Below, piece by piece: positions 1 to 9,406 of a DNA stretch of 64,000 bases. Origin of the DNA: Aliiglaciecola sp. 3_MG-2023 (GTDB taxonomy: Bacteria > Pseudomonadota > Gammaproteobacteria > Enterobacterales > Alteromonadaceae); contig NZ_JAUORV010000020.1 in the NCBI RefSeq assembly GCF_030548205.1, positions 43,191-107,190 on the forward strand, in the 5' to 3' direction. The translations under genes were made by a program, and so were the position numbers. Under the pieces are notes generated by a model. That model saw only the letters and a list, made by a program, of their open reading frames with translations, did not search any database and was not told the DNA's origin. Position 1 is the stretch's first letter. Each line of letters opens with the position of its first letter.

Positions 1-1105
1 TAATTCGAGTAATTTGATAACCTTCCTGATCAAGAGTTATGAGTTGATGCTTTAGTCTAGATTTAGCATACAAAGGCTTAGGCAGTCCTTTGTCATAGGA
101 AAAGTCTCGCTTACCTGCACCTAAAATAACCACACCCGCTTCAGGTTTCGACAACACATAACAGCAAACTTCAATCGCCGCTTCAGACGCGGGCAAGGCA
201 ATTTGAGCGTTAGCCAAGCGTTCATCTATGGCTATTGAGGCTTTTTCGTAAACCCCAGAGTCGCTAAATAAATAGCAACCACTTCTCAGTACGACTTTTA
301 CATCTAGTTTTCCCTGCAAATCGACAAAAGCTGAAGCGCATAAGTCGTAATACTCAGACCCGCCAATAGTAATAATCAATGATTTGTTGGGTAAGATAAC
401 TTGCCGCTCTACAAATAGTGTTATAGTCGCGTCCAATACCTTAAGAAAATCTCGTACTCGCTGCTCTTTGTGTTCATTCGCGCCTTCAAAAACCGCTTCG
501 TATGCACTAAAGCCTGCCACCTCCCATTGATTCGCGCTAATGGATTGGATCAGGGCTTTGGCCACTGAAGGTTCTCGAACGCCACATCGTCCACCTTCAG
601 CTCCCAACTCAATGAGTAATTTAAGTTGGTTTGATTTATTCAAATTGGCCTGTTTTAACAATTCAAAGGCATCTAAAGAATCGACAAAAAGGTAAAGCAA
701 CAAGTCAGGGTACTGAGCGAGCAGTTGTTCAACTTCTTTGATATTCGCGCGACCAACCAATTGATTGGCAAATATGATGTGATTGGCCCCCATCTGAGCA
801 GCTAATCTTAAATTCATCACATTAGCAACAGTCAACCCCCAGGCTCCATCCACCAATTGTTGTGAAATTAGCTCTGGACTCATGGTCGTTTTAATATGAG
901 GGGCAATAAATAGGTTATTTTGTTCAAGCCATTGCTTCATGCGTTCACTATTTTGTTGTAGCGCATGCTGCTTAATTATGGCACAAGGCAAAGGCACATC
1001 TTCTTGTAGAATATTCCAGCCTGCATTCGCTATTTGTGCACGACTAAAGTGTTGTGCATGCAATGGAAGTCCTTTAAATAGAGGTTTAGGTTGGTAAGCG
1101 TCCAT
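1..1105 (-). CDS. DSD1-like PLP-dependent amino acid aldolase/deaminase (3' end cut by window)
   Basis: This frame is open from an ATG at 1105 to the left edge, so about 368 residues are visible and the C-terminus is missing. It resembles the alanine-racemase-N-terminal-domain proteins of the D-serine dehydratase / D-threonine aldolase group (COG3616), which use PLP and often a metal to act on D-3-hydroxy amino acids. The key motif is APHIKTTMSPE near residue 60, where the lysine is the expected PLP Schiff-base residue; the glycine-rich ELGAEGGRCGVRE stretch also fits the fold. The C-terminal metal-site residues cannot be checked. An AGGGG six bases before the ATG supports 1105; an in-frame ATG at 1111 lies inside that region. 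The exact substrate is unknown. Confidence 0.75.
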   Translation of the reverse strand, partial: MDAYQPKPLFKGLPLHAQHFSRAQIANAGWNILQEDVPLPCAIIKQHALQQNSERMKQWLEQNNLFIAPHIKTTMSPELISQQLVDGAWGLTVANVMNLRLAAQMGANHIIFANQLVGRANIKEVEQLLAQYPDLLLYLFVDSLDAFELLKQANLNKSNQLKLLIELGAEGGRCGVREPSVAKALIQSISANQWEVAGFSAYEAVFEGANEHKEQRVRDFLKVLDATITLFVERQVILPNKSLIITIGGSEYYDLCASAFVDLQGKLDVKVVLRSGCYLFSDSGVYEKASIAIDERLANAQIALPASEAAIEVCCYVLSKPEAGVVILGAGKRDFSYDKGLPKPLYAKSRLKHQLITLDQEGYQITRI

Positions 1106-1213
1106 GAGCATCCCCTGAATTTCGGCGTGACTAAATGAGAGTTAAGGATGAAAGAGCATCCCATATTTTATACTTTATAATATTAAATAAGGGGAGTTAA
1201 AATCGTAAATTCC

Positions 1214-4200
1214 TTATCTAGAATTTAATAGTTTAATCACCTCTTCGGCAGCAAGTGGATGATGGAATAGATAACCTTGGTAAAGATCACAGCCCATATT
1301 TTGCAGTGTTTTCAATTGCGAATTGCTTTCTACCCCTTCGGCAACAGTCATCAAGTTTAAGCTTTTGGCTAAATTAATGATAGTCGCACAAATCTCCGCA
1401 TCTTCGGTTTTCGAGTCGCATTCATGGACAAAAGAACGGTCAATTTTTAAAATATCCAGTGGCAGCTTTTTAAGGTAGCTCAAGGAAGAGTAGCCTGTAC
1501 CGAAGTCATCAATAGAGACTCTGATATTCAGGGCTTTCAATTCTTGTAAAATGGCAATACAACTCTCTATATCCTGAATCAAAATACCTTCTGTAATTTC
1601 AAACTCAAGCAGTTCACCGGGAATTGAATACTTACTTAGTAACTGTTTAACACACTGAATAAAATCTTCTGCAACCAATTGGCGACCTGAAATATTGATG
1701 GCGACGGGCACCACTTGTGATTTTTCATCGAGCCAATAACGCAATTGTTGAAGAACTTTCGTCATCATGATTTCACCAATTTGCACGATCAAATTACTTT
1801 GCTCAGCAATGGGTATAAAGGCTTTTGGGGATATATCATCTGAACTTTTTTGCGGCCATCGAATCAATGCCTCCAATGATAATATCTCGCCATCTCCTTT
1901 AACTTTGGGTTGATAGACGACTCTGAATTCATCTTGCTTGATCGCTTGTTCAATTTTTCTTTCAAAACTCATTTCCTGCTGAGCTTTTTGCCCCATTTTT
2001 TCGGTATACACTTTAAAGTTATCACGACCAAATAATTTTGCGTTATACATAGCAATATCTGCCCGTTGGATTAATTCCTCAGTACCAAACTCACCGCAGT
2101 GTGAAACGGCCACTCCCACACTAGTCGCAATGTGATAATTTTTATCATTCAAGGTAATGGGTTCTCGCATTATGGTTAAGATCCGCTGGGCCTTTTCAGT
2201 GATTAAAGACTCAGTTAACTCCCCCGTCATAACGACGATAAATTCATCGCCACCTAGGCGCGCGATAATATCTTCTTCGCGACAAATGTTTTTTAAGCGA
2301 TTAGCGACTTCACACAATAGATAGTCCCCGGCTTTATGCCCTAAGGTATCGTTGATTTTCTTAAATTTGTCTAAATCCAAAAAAAATAAGGCAATAATCC
2401 CTAAATCTTTTTGGGCTTTTGCCACCTGATAATTTAATTCACTAATTAAGTGGGTGCGATTCGATAAATGGGTTAACGGGTCGTGATACGCTAAAAAGTT
2501 CAGTCGCCCTTGAATTTTTTGTTGTTTGGTAACGTCTCTCAGGTGCAATGTGAATTCATTTACATGGCTTTCGTTTAACTTACTACTGGTGATAGTTACT
2601 TCAGCAGGAAAAGTTTGTCCTGCTGCGCGCTTTAACACTATTTCACTGCGTCTATTGAGTACGAGCCCATTTGACGAAACAAACTGCAACTTTAAACTTT
2701 CATTAAATCGTTGAATATCTTTATCTAAAGCAAAATTGTGAATAAAGCTTCGTTGCATCACCTCGCTTTTCAAACAGCCAAAGGTTCTTTCCGCAGCCGG
2801 ATTAAATTCGATGATATTACCCTGCCAATCAATGGAGACAATGCAGTCCATAGATGAATCTAAAATAGCACTCTTTCGTCTTTCACTTATTTTGAACTGA
2901 TTTATTGCCTTTTCACGCTGTATCATCTCTTTTGAAACTTGACTGATAACTTGGTTATATTTGCGCGCTATTTGGCCAACTTCCGTAAACGGCTCCTCTT
3001 TTACTTGCACAGAAAAATCACCTTTGTTTTGATGATTCTGCATATCTGCTAGCAAGTCTATTAATTCAGTAGATGCTTGATGCTCACTGATATTCAGTCC
3101 ACTCAGCTCCTGCTCTTTGGTTACCCTTAATGGTGTTATTCTATTCAAAATATAGAGGATGAGATAACAACTAAAAAAACTAAATATGCCAATCACAACA
3201 ACCCCCAAAAGTTGAATTGTGAGTTGTGAGGTAAACGATAAGCCTGTTCCTAATTTAGCTTGTTCGCCAAAAAAGGCGACCGCCAATGTCCCCCAAATAC
3301 CAGAAAATAGGTGGGCAGGAATAACATTTAAGGCATCGTCAAGTTTCGCCCAATCCATTAATTTAGAGCCGTATTGCACAACGATACCGGCTACAATTCC
3401 TATTATTGCTGCATCCACAGGCGCAACAGCGTGACAACCCGCGGTTATTGCAACTAAACCGGCAATAACACCATTTAGACTAGCTCCCATATCTACATAT
3501 TTCTGGCTTCGCAAATGTATGAATGTAGCGGTTATTCCACCCCAAATCGCAGCAAGACAAGTATTCAGGATGATGTAAGGAACTTGGTCGTCAAATACTA
3601 AGGTACTGCCGCCGTTGAAACCAAACCACCCAAACCAAATAAGTAACGTTCCCAAAGCAGCCAAAGGTAAGTTACTGCCTGAAGGAAATTTTGTATTTTC
3701 CTTAAATCGGTCAATTCGTGGTCCAACAATGAGTACACTGGCCAATGCAACCCAACCGCCCACAGAATGCACTACTGTAGAACCTGCGAAGTCTATAAAT
3801 CCCAATGACTCAAGCCAACCTTGATTGTCCATATTATATACACCGGCCCACACCCAATGCCCCACAAAGGGATAAATCAGACCACTTAGTGTTAACGTGA
3901 TATATATGTAGCCGGAAAACCGAGTTCGTTCGGCAATAGCCCCCGAGGTTAATGTTGCCGCAGTGCTGCAGAACATCATTTGAAACAAGAAGAAGGTAAT
4001 CTGAAAAGAAGAACTGTTATCGCCAAATACAAAGTCGCCAGTGCCAGTCCAGCCACCAAGACTAGGGCCAAACATAATGCCAAATCCAAACAACCAAAAA
4101 ACACTAGCAGAAACAATGAAGTCACCAATATTTTTTGCGGCCACATTGATACTGTTTTTGCTACGGGTTCTACCACTTTCCAGGCAAAGAAACCCTGCTT

Positions 4201-4252
4201 GCATCAAAAACACAAACATCGCTGACAGAAGCAACCAAAAATTATCAGACAA
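1214..4252 (-). CDS. Ammonium transporter fused to PAS-GGDEF-EAL (c-di-GMP enzyme)
   Basis: This is a 1012-residue fusion. Residues 1-405 are a complete Amt/Mep channel with about eleven membrane segments. It has the pore twin histidines (H162 in VVHSVGG, H314 in IPAHLFSGIWG) and the C-terminal LNISEHQAS motif that normally closes Amt proteins. A linker of about 50 residues leads to a PAS domain (about 455-580), a GGDEF domain (GGDEF at 667-671) and an EAL domain (EAL at 794-796, DDFGTGYSS at 905-913). Both catalytic signatures look intact, so cyclase and phosphodiesterase activity are both possible. The start is a TTG preceded by AAGG; the next ATG would truncate the first helix. The likely role is an ammonium sensor or transceptor that sets c-di-GMP levels. 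No glnK is adjacent. Confidence 0.93.
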   Translation of the reverse strand: MSDNFWLLLSAMFVFLMQAGFLCLESGRTRSKNSINVAAKNIGDFIVSASVFWLFGFGIMFGPSLGGWTGTGDFVFGDNSSSFQITFFLFQMMFCSTAATLTSGAIAERTRFSGYIYITLTLSGLIYPFVGHWVWAGVYNMDNQGWLESLGFIDFAGSTVVHSVGGWVALASVLIVGPRIDRFKENTKFPSGSNLPLAALGTLLIWFGWFGFNGGSTLVFDDQVPYIILNTCLAAIWGGITATFIHLRSQKYVDMGASLNGVIAGLVAITAGCHAVAPVDAAIIGIVAGIVVQYGSKLMDWAKLDDALNVIPAHLFSGIWGTLAVAFFGEQAKLGTGLSFTSQLTIQLLGVVVIGIFSFFSCYLILYILNRITPLRVTKEQELSGLNISEHQASTELIDLLADMQNHQNKGDFSVQVKEEPFTEVGQIARKYNQVISQVSKEMIQREKAINQFKISERRKSAILDSSMDCIVSIDWQGNIIEFNPAAERTFGCLKSEVMQRSFIHNFALDKDIQRFNESLKLQFVSSNGLVLNRRSEIVLKRAAGQTFPAEVTITSSKLNESHVNEFTLHLRDVTKQQKIQGRLNFLAYHDPLTHLSNRTHLISELNYQVAKAQKDLGIIALFFLDLDKFKKINDTLGHKAGDYLLCEVANRLKNICREEDIIARLGGDEFIVVMTGELTESLITEKAQRILTIMREPITLNDKNYHIATSVGVAVSHCGEFGTEELIQRADIAMYNAKLFGRDNFKVYTEKMGQKAQQEMSFERKIEQAIKQDEFRVVYQPKVKGDGEILSLEALIRWPQKSSDDISPKAFIPIAEQSNLIVQIGEIMMTKVLQQLRYWLDEKSQVVPVAINISGRQLVAEDFIQCVKQLLSKYSIPGELLEFEITEGILIQDIESCIAILQELKALNIRVSIDDFGTGYSSLSYLKKLPLDILKIDRSFVHECDSKTEDAEICATIINLAKSLNLMTVAEGVESNSQLKTLQNMGCDLYQGYLFHHPLAAEEVIKLLNSR

Positions 4253-4358
4253 CCGATGACCTTAGACATACATTATTTCAGTTAAGTGATGGTCGCTTAG
4301 CAAGATCTATTCCTGCTGTTTCCCCTTGCAGCCTCTTTTATAATGGCAGCATTGAGCA

Positions 4359-4421
4359 ATGCACCACCAAAACTGTGCAAGCAGTGTTCATATTTCGTGC
4401 AAGACTACCAAAGTGGTGCAT
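4359..4421. promoter_or_regulatory. Spaced inverted repeat upstream of the Amt fusion gene
   Basis: ATGCACCAC at 4359-4367 is matched by its exact reverse complement GTGGTGCAT at 4413-4421. Between them GTGCAAG occurs twice as a direct repeat. The element lies about 110-170 bases upstream of the Amt-GGDEF-EAL start, in a gap of about 245 bases. It could be a regulator site or a structured leader. No protein can be assigned to it. Confidence 0.4.
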
Positions 4422-4498
4422 GGCTAAGGATAGGTAATTCACACGACTGAAAGACAATTTTAAAAGTGATTATTAAAACCCTATTAATTACTCAGTAA

Positions 4499-5488
4499 TT
4501 AGCGAATAGTATGACGTTTAACGTGAACTGCATCAGCGAGTTTTTCGGCGACAACCTCCCTAAAAAATTGTGCTAACTCACGGAAGAAAACTCGACCAGG
4601 CGCAGTATTTCGCCAAATTAAATGCTGCTTACGAGTTATTGGAATATTTTCAAGTTCACAGACATGCAGCTCATTGGGGCGATGCAATTCAGAATGCACA
4701 TACAGCCCGGGTAAAAAAGAGATACCTACCCCCATCACTACCATTTGTCGCAATGTATCTAAACTAGTGCCTTCATAATCTCGATACATTTGTGCACCAA
4801 TTTGAGCACAAATGGTTTGAACTTGATGGTGAAAATGGTGATGACCTTCTAAGGTGAGCACTTTTTCCCCTTGTACATCGGCCGGCTTAACAAAATCTTG
4901 GCCTGCCAAAGGATGATCCCTGGGTATCACCAATTTCAAAGGTTCAGTAAACAACTCTGAGACTATAAATTGCGAAGACTCATGTGTTGAAGGTGATATA
5001 ATTAAGTCATACTGACCATTAAGCAAACCTTCTTCCAATTGTTGTGGAAACTCTTCTCGTACATAAAACTTTAATTGTTTAAATCGACGATGTAATTCAG
5101 GTAATACAAACGGCAACAAATAGGGACCTAACGTTGGAGGAACGCCCAAGCGATAGGTAGTGGAGGCACCATCAGTAAGCTCACGGGCAGTGTCATTAAA
5201 CCGTTGGCCAGAACGCAAAACTTCTTCAGCAAGAGGTAGCAGCGTATTGCCTTGAGGAGTGAGCAAAGTGCCGCTTCGGTTACGTTCAAATAAACTCAAA
5301 TTCATTGTTTTTTCGAGAGCTTGAACTTGAGTCGTTAACGTTGGCTGACTGATCCCTAGACTTTGTGCAGCCCGTCGAAAACTCAAACTTTTGGCCACTG
5401 CTACAAAGTACTTTAATTGATTTATTGAAGGGAACTTATTGTCTGAGATCATTTTCGTACCTGATAATATTTTAGGTTTTTTCATCAC
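4499..5488 (-). CDS. OxyR-like LysR-family regulator lacking the peroxidatic cysteine
   Basis: An N-terminal winged HTH (about residues 23-80, with FRRAAQSLGISQPTLTTQV) is followed by a LysR effector domain closely resembling OxyR (GPYLLPFVLPELH, GTSLDTLRQMVVMGVGISFLP). Aligned by eye to E. coli OxyR from memory, the resolving C208 is kept as C227, but the reactive C199 is replaced by H218 in LEGHHHFHHQ. Peroxide sensing by disulfide is therefore unlikely. The gene is divergent from the carbonic anhydrase/SulP pair, so it probably controls those genes. An in-frame ATG at 5452 with AGGT before it is an alternative start that would free the intergenic operator. It could sense CO2, bicarbonate or redox state; the ligand is unknown. 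Confidence 0.85.
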   Translation of the reverse strand: MMKKPKILSGTKMISDNKFPSINQLKYFVAVAKSLSFRRAAQSLGISQPTLTTQVQALEKTMNLSLFERNRSGTLLTPQGNTLLPLAEEVLRSGQRFNDTARELTDGASTTYRLGVPPTLGPYLLPFVLPELHRRFKQLKFYVREEFPQQLEEGLLNGQYDLIISPSTHESSQFIVSELFTEPLKLVIPRDHPLAGQDFVKPADVQGEKVLTLEGHHHFHHQVQTICAQIGAQMYRDYEGTSLDTLRQMVVMGVGISFLPGLYVHSELHRPNELHVCELENIPITRKQHLIWRNTAPGRVFFRELAQFFREVVAEKLADAVHVKRHTIR

Positions 5489-5495
5489 ACCAACT

Positions 5496-5542
5496 GATAG
5501 CTATTTACTATCACGACATAAAGTATACTTCTATATGGCTAT
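5496..5542. promoter_or_regulatory. LysR/OxyR-type operator between the regulator and the carbonic anhydrase
   Basis: GATAG at 5496-5500 and CTATC at 5508-5512 form an inverted repeat that fits ATAG-N7-CTAT and the LysR T-N11-A rule. A 10-base perfect palindrome, AAGTATACTT, follows at 5521-5530. Further CTAT half-sites lie at 5531 and 5539. This resembles the array of ATAG/CTAT half-sites bound by OxyR tetramers, though with 23-base rather than 22-base periodicity. Confidence 0.5.
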
Positions 5543-5610
5543 CAGGTAAAACTAAAAGTGTATTCGAATCGTATAATCAATTTTTAAATAATTTAATAGG
5601 AGTGACTATC

Positions 5611-6252
5611 ATGGACCATGTAATTACTGGTGTGGCTAAATTTCAAAAAGAAGTCTTTCCTGACAAAAAGGCTACTTTCCAAAAGTTAGCAAACGGGCAA
5701 AACCCTGAAGTGTTATTTATTACCTGCGCAGATTCGCGAATCGATCCTAATCTTTTGACTCAAACAGATCCCGGTGAACTATTTATTTGCCGAAATGCGG
5801 GCAACATTGTCCCTCCCCACAGTAACGTAACGGGTGGTATTACTGCATCTATCGAGTTCGCAGTGGCAGCGTTAGGTGTATCGCATATCATTGTATGTGG
5901 TCATTCTGACTGTGGAGCGATGAAAGGTGCGTTGAACCCTGAAAAGCTTGACGGGTTACCTCACGTTAAAGAATGGTTATCTCATAGTCGTTGTGCCTCG
6001 GAAGTGGTGAAAGAAAAATATGGCAGTCTGAACATGGAGCATTTGGAAAAGTTAACCGAAGAGAACGTAGTTCAACAGCTACAACATCTTCGCACTCACC
6101 CATCTGTCGCCGCTAAGTTGGCCACTGGACAAGTGAAACTCCACGGCTGGGTTTATAATATTGAAAACGGTCAAGTGTTAAACTATGACGCCGAAATTGC
6201 TAAGTTTGTACCTTTGGGGCAAGAAAAAGCAGAAAAACTATCAGTTGCGTAA
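5611..6252 (+). CDS. Beta-class carbonic anhydrase
   Basis: This is a 213-residue beta-carbonic anhydrase interconverting CO2 and bicarbonate in the cytoplasm. The zinc ligands are visible as C39 (in CADSRIDP), H98 and C101 (in CGHSDCGAMKG), with the catalytic D41-R43 dyad. The GTG at 5602 overlaps the AGGAG ribosome site, so the ATG at 5611, eight bases after AGGAG, is the chosen start. The SulP gene follows after 19 bases, suggesting an operon in which the enzyme supplies or consumes bicarbonate moved by the transporter. The divergent OxyR-like regulator is the probable controller. Confidence 0.95.
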   Translation: MDHVITGVAKFQKEVFPDKKATFQKLANGQNPEVLFITCADSRIDPNLLTQTDPGELFICRNAGNIVPPHSNVTGGITASIEFAVAALGVSHIIVCGHSDCGAMKGALNPEKLDGLPHVKEWLSHSRCASEVVKEKYGSLNMEHLEKLTEENVVQQLQHLRTHPSVAAKLATGQVKLHGWVYNIENGQVLNYDAEIAKFVPLGQEKAEKLSVA

Positions 6253-6271
6253 TAGCAATTAAGGTCCATTT

Positions 6272-7918
6272 ATGAAATTTGATTTATCAAACTTAAAGGG
6301 TGATATAACGGGCGGTTTAACCGCTGGTATTGTTGCCCTTCCCTTAGCATTGGCTCTAGGTGTTGCGTCGGGCTTGGGCCCGATGGCAGGTCTTTATGGC
6401 GCAATTGCATTAGGCTTTTTTGCTGCTTTATTTGGCGGAACCCCTTCTCAAATATCCGGTCCAACGGGGCCAATGGTCGTGGTTTTAGCTGGTTTGTTCG
6501 CGAGTTTATCTGGCGATGTGACGCTTATTTTCACTGCGGTAATGCTGGCAGGCCTGTTGCAAATTGCATTTGGTTTGTTGGGAGTCGGCCAATATATCCG
6601 ATTAGTTCCTTATCCCGTCATCTCTGGATTTATGAGTGGTATTGGCGCAATTATTATTATCCTTCAACTAGGTCGGTTGTTAGGACATGAGCCTCCAGGT
6701 GGCACTATCGGTGCCCTGAGCTATATGCCCACGGCTTTGGCTGACATTAATTTTGCTACTTTAATACTGGGTATTGGGACATTAGCTATTGCATACAAAT
6801 GGCCCGCTTCTTTAGCAAAATATATTCCTGGACCATTAGCAGCCTTAGTGATTGGGACCCTTGCTAGTTTTGCATTTTCTAACGTGCCAGCACTGGGTAA
6901 TATCCCCACTGGACTGCCGAGTTTGCATCTACCTGTGTATGAACAAAGTAAATTCCTTCTCGTCCTAGAAGCCGCTTTCATTCTCGCCATATTAGGAGCA
7001 ATAGATAGTTTGCTAACATCTTTGGTTGCAGACAATATGACTCGTACTCGCCATGACAGTAAAAAAGAACTTATCGGTCAGGGTATTGGTAACACTGTTG
7101 CAGGATTGATTGGCGGTATCGCCGGTGCTGGAGCAACCATGCGTACGGTAGTTAACATCCGTACTGGTGGTAAAACCCGTATTTCAGGGATGGTTCATTC
7201 CTTTGTGTTGCTAGCAGTTGTGCTTGGATTAAGTCCATTGGCAGCGAGCATACCTCATGCAGTCTTAGCAGGGATACTTGTTAAAGTAGGTCTAGACATT
7301 ATTGACTGGAGTTACTTAAGACGTGCCCACAATGGCCCGCGCTGGGATTTTGCATTGATGATTCTGGTACTAGGACTTACTGTATTTGTTGACTTGATAA
7401 CGGCAGTTGGCGTAGGTGTAGTGCTTGCAGCCTTGGCTTTCGTGCGTCAAATTGCACAAATTCAAATTGAAGACTTACAGAAAATCCCTGATACGTTGAA
7501 TGATCCAAAAGAGAATGCATTGCTTAAACAAGCAAAAGGAAAAGTCAGTATTTTCAGTTTTGGTGGACCACTGAGCTTTGGTGCTGCGGCTGATGTAGGG
7601 CATCACGTTCGTGATAAAGTAAAACCTGGATCACAGATATTGATAATGGATTTTACCCGCGTACCCACTATGGATGTATCAGCAGGTATGGCCGTTGAAA
7701 CCGTTGCAACAGACGCTAAACTTTCCGGCAGAACACTACTAATTTGCGGTGCCAATGACGACATTCAAAAAGTGCTGATAGGGATTAATGCTGCGCAAAC
7801 GGATGTAGAGTCGTTTGATAGTCTATTGGCCGCGTTAGAATACGCAGTCACAATTATTAAGAATGACCCAAATTCACCTAAATCGTTAGGCAATTCGTCA
7901 AAATTAGCAGGAGCTTAA
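6272..7918 (+). CDS. SulP-family anion transporter with STAS domain (probable bicarbonate uptake)
   Basis: The 548-residue protein has the SulP fold: a hydrophobic N-terminal part of about 12-14 membrane segments with the typical SGPTGPMVVVLAGL motif near residue 63, and a C-terminal STAS domain (about 435-535). SulP proteins carry sulfate, bicarbonate or other anions. Its tight linkage to a beta-carbonic anhydrase favours bicarbonate, as in BicA-like and carbonic-anhydrase-fused SulP proteins; this is inference. Transcription ends at the hairpin at 7974-8006. Confidence 0.9.
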   Translation: MKFDLSNLKGDITGGLTAGIVALPLALALGVASGLGPMAGLYGAIALGFFAALFGGTPSQISGPTGPMVVVLAGLFASLSGDVTLIFTAVMLAGLLQIAFGLLGVGQYIRLVPYPVISGFMSGIGAIIIILQLGRLLGHEPPGGTIGALSYMPTALADINFATLILGIGTLAIAYKWPASLAKYIPGPLAALVIGTLASFAFSNVPALGNIPTGLPSLHLPVYEQSKFLLVLEAAFILAILGAIDSLLTSLVADNMTRTRHDSKKELIGQGIGNTVAGLIGGIAGAGATMRTVVNIRTGGKTRISGMVHSFVLLAVVLGLSPLAASIPHAVLAGILVKVGLDIIDWSYLRRAHNGPRWDFALMILVLGLTVFVDLITAVGVGVVLAALAFVRQIAQIQIEDLQKIPDTLNDPKENALLKQAKGKVSIFSFGGPLSFGAAADVGHHVRDKVKPGSQILIMDFTRVPTMDVSAGMAVETVATDAKLSGRTLLICGANDDIQKVLIGINAAQTDVESFDSLLAALEYAVTIIKNDPNSPKSLGNSSKLAGA

Positions 7919-7973
7919 TAAGTAAGTATTGCGATGACTTGTTTTAAAAGTTAAGTGATAAGTAGATGTAAAG

Positions 7974-8006
7974 CGCGCTGCACCTTTGGGTACAGCGCGT
8001 TTTTTT
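7974..8006 (+). terminator. Rho-independent terminator after the SulP gene
   Basis: CGCGCTG at 7974-7980 pairs with CAGCGCG at 7993-7999 and is followed by a run of T from 8000. It ends the carbonic anhydrase/SulP operon and reaches the stop codon of the convergent glyA. Confidence 0.85.
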
Positions 8007-9258
8007 ATGCGTAGACTGGAAACTCAGCGGTCAATTGTGCAACCTTAGACGTCACTTGTTCACGTACTGAAGTATCTTCTGGGTTATCCAATAAATCACA
8101 TATCCAATTTGCTAAATCAGTAACATGAGAGACTTTGAAACCTCTAGAAGTCACAGCGGGTGTACCAATGCGTATTCCACTGGTCACAAAGGGAGATTGT
8201 GGATCATTGGGAACCGTATTTTTATTAACCGTAATATTTACCGAACCAAGTAACGCATCAGCTTCTTTTCCGGTCATTCCACGAGCAATCAAATCCACCA
8301 AGAACAGATGATTGTCCGTGCCACCTGAAACCACACCATAGCCACGCTCTAGGAACACGTTAGCCATTGCTTGGGCATTATCAATCACTTGTTGCTGATA
8401 AGTTGTAAACTCAGGGGAAAGGGCCTCTTTAAATGCCACTGCTTTTGCAGCAATAACGTGCATAAGTGGACCACCTTGGATACCCGGAAAAATTAACGAA
8501 TTAAACTTCTTTTCCAGCTCAGGGTTTGATTTACACACTATTAGGCCGCCACGAGGTCCACGAAGGGTTTTATGGGTGGTAGTGGTCACAACGTCAGCAA
8601 TAGGCACAGGATTAGGATACAGGCCTGCTGCAACTAATCCTGCAACATGAGCCATGTCTACGAATAAATAGGCACCGACACTTTGTGCGATATCTTTGAA
8701 CTTCTGCCAATCTACCACGCGTGAATAGGCAGAAAAGCCTGCCACTATCATTTTCGGCTTATGCTCTTGTGCTAACTCAGCCACTTGTTGATAGTCAATT
8801 TCACCGGTTTCTGTATCTAAGCCATACTGTATCGCGTTGTATAATTTCCCAGAAAAGTTCGGCTTTGCACCATGGGTTAAATGCCCACCGTGATCTAAGC
8901 TCAAACCAAGAATAGTATCGCCAGGCTTAAGCAGTGCCATGTACACTGCGGCATTAGCTTGTGAACCAGAATGAGGCTGAACATTGGCGTAATCAGCAGC
9001 AAAAAGTTGCTTAGCCCGTTCAATTGCTAACGTTTCAGCTTTATCTGCAAATTCGCAGCCGCCGTAATAACGTTTACCAGAGTAACCTTCTGCGTATTTA
9101 TTGGTTAACACGCTACCTTGTGCTTCCATCACCGCTTGACTGGTATAGTTTTCTGAAGCTATCAATTCGATGTGTGCTTCTTGTCGTTTTTCTTCATCTT
9201 CGATTATGTCGAAAATATCAGGGTCTACAGTTTTTAACGGGTTATTTAGTTGCATCAT
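8005..9258 (-). CDS. glyA: Serine hydroxymethyltransferase
   Basis: This 417-residue PLP enzyme converts serine and tetrahydrofolate to glycine and 5,10-methylene-tetrahydrofolate in the cytoplasm, the main source of one-carbon units. The family hallmark [14 protein letters not shown], containing the PLP lysine, is intact, as are [11 protein letters not shown] and YGGCE near the N-terminus. Length matches bacterial GlyA. Two adjacent ATG codons (9258 and 9255) are possible starts. It is convergent with the SulP gene and divergent from a LysR gene 148 bases away; that regulator may or may not act on glyA. Confidence 0.97.
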   Translation of the reverse strand: MMQLNNPLKTVDPDIFDIIEDEEKRQEAHIELIASENYTSQAVMEAQGSVLTNKYAEGYSGKRYYGGCEFADKAETLAIERAKQLFAADYANVQPHSGSQANAAVYMALLKPGDTILGLSLDHGGHLTHGAKPNFSGKLYNAIQYGLDTETGEIDYQQVAELAQEHKPKMIVAGFSAYSRVVDWQKFKDIAQSVGAYLFVDMAHVAGLVAAGLYPNPVPIADVVTTTTHKTLRGPRGGLIVCKSNPELEKKFNSLIFPGIQGGPLMHVIAAKAVAFKEALSPEFTTYQQQVIDNAQAMANVFLERGYGVVSGGTDNHLFLVDLIARGMTGKEADALLGSVNITVNKNTVPNDPQSPFVTSGIRIGTPAVTSRGFKVSHVTDLANWICDLLDNPEDTSVREQVTSKVAQLTAEFPVYA

Positions 9259-9406
9259 TATATGTCCATTGCCTTTCGAGAAACTCTATGCTAGAACTAC
9301 TAATGAAATAAATAAAATTAATAATAAATATGAGCTCATAAGATTTTAATATGGCTTTAACAAGGCATAAACATAAATGCCACCCACTTTAATAAGGAGT
9401 GAAGCC

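Noticed and set aside
4380..4415. Sigma-54 promoter before the Amt fusion
   Set aside because: The GG and GC pairs found on the minus strand are 7 or 9 bases apart rather than 10, so no proper -24/-12 element exists.
9024..9311. 95-codon plus-strand frame over the glyA start
   Set aside because: It lies antisense to glyA, which is unmistakable, and has no protein character.
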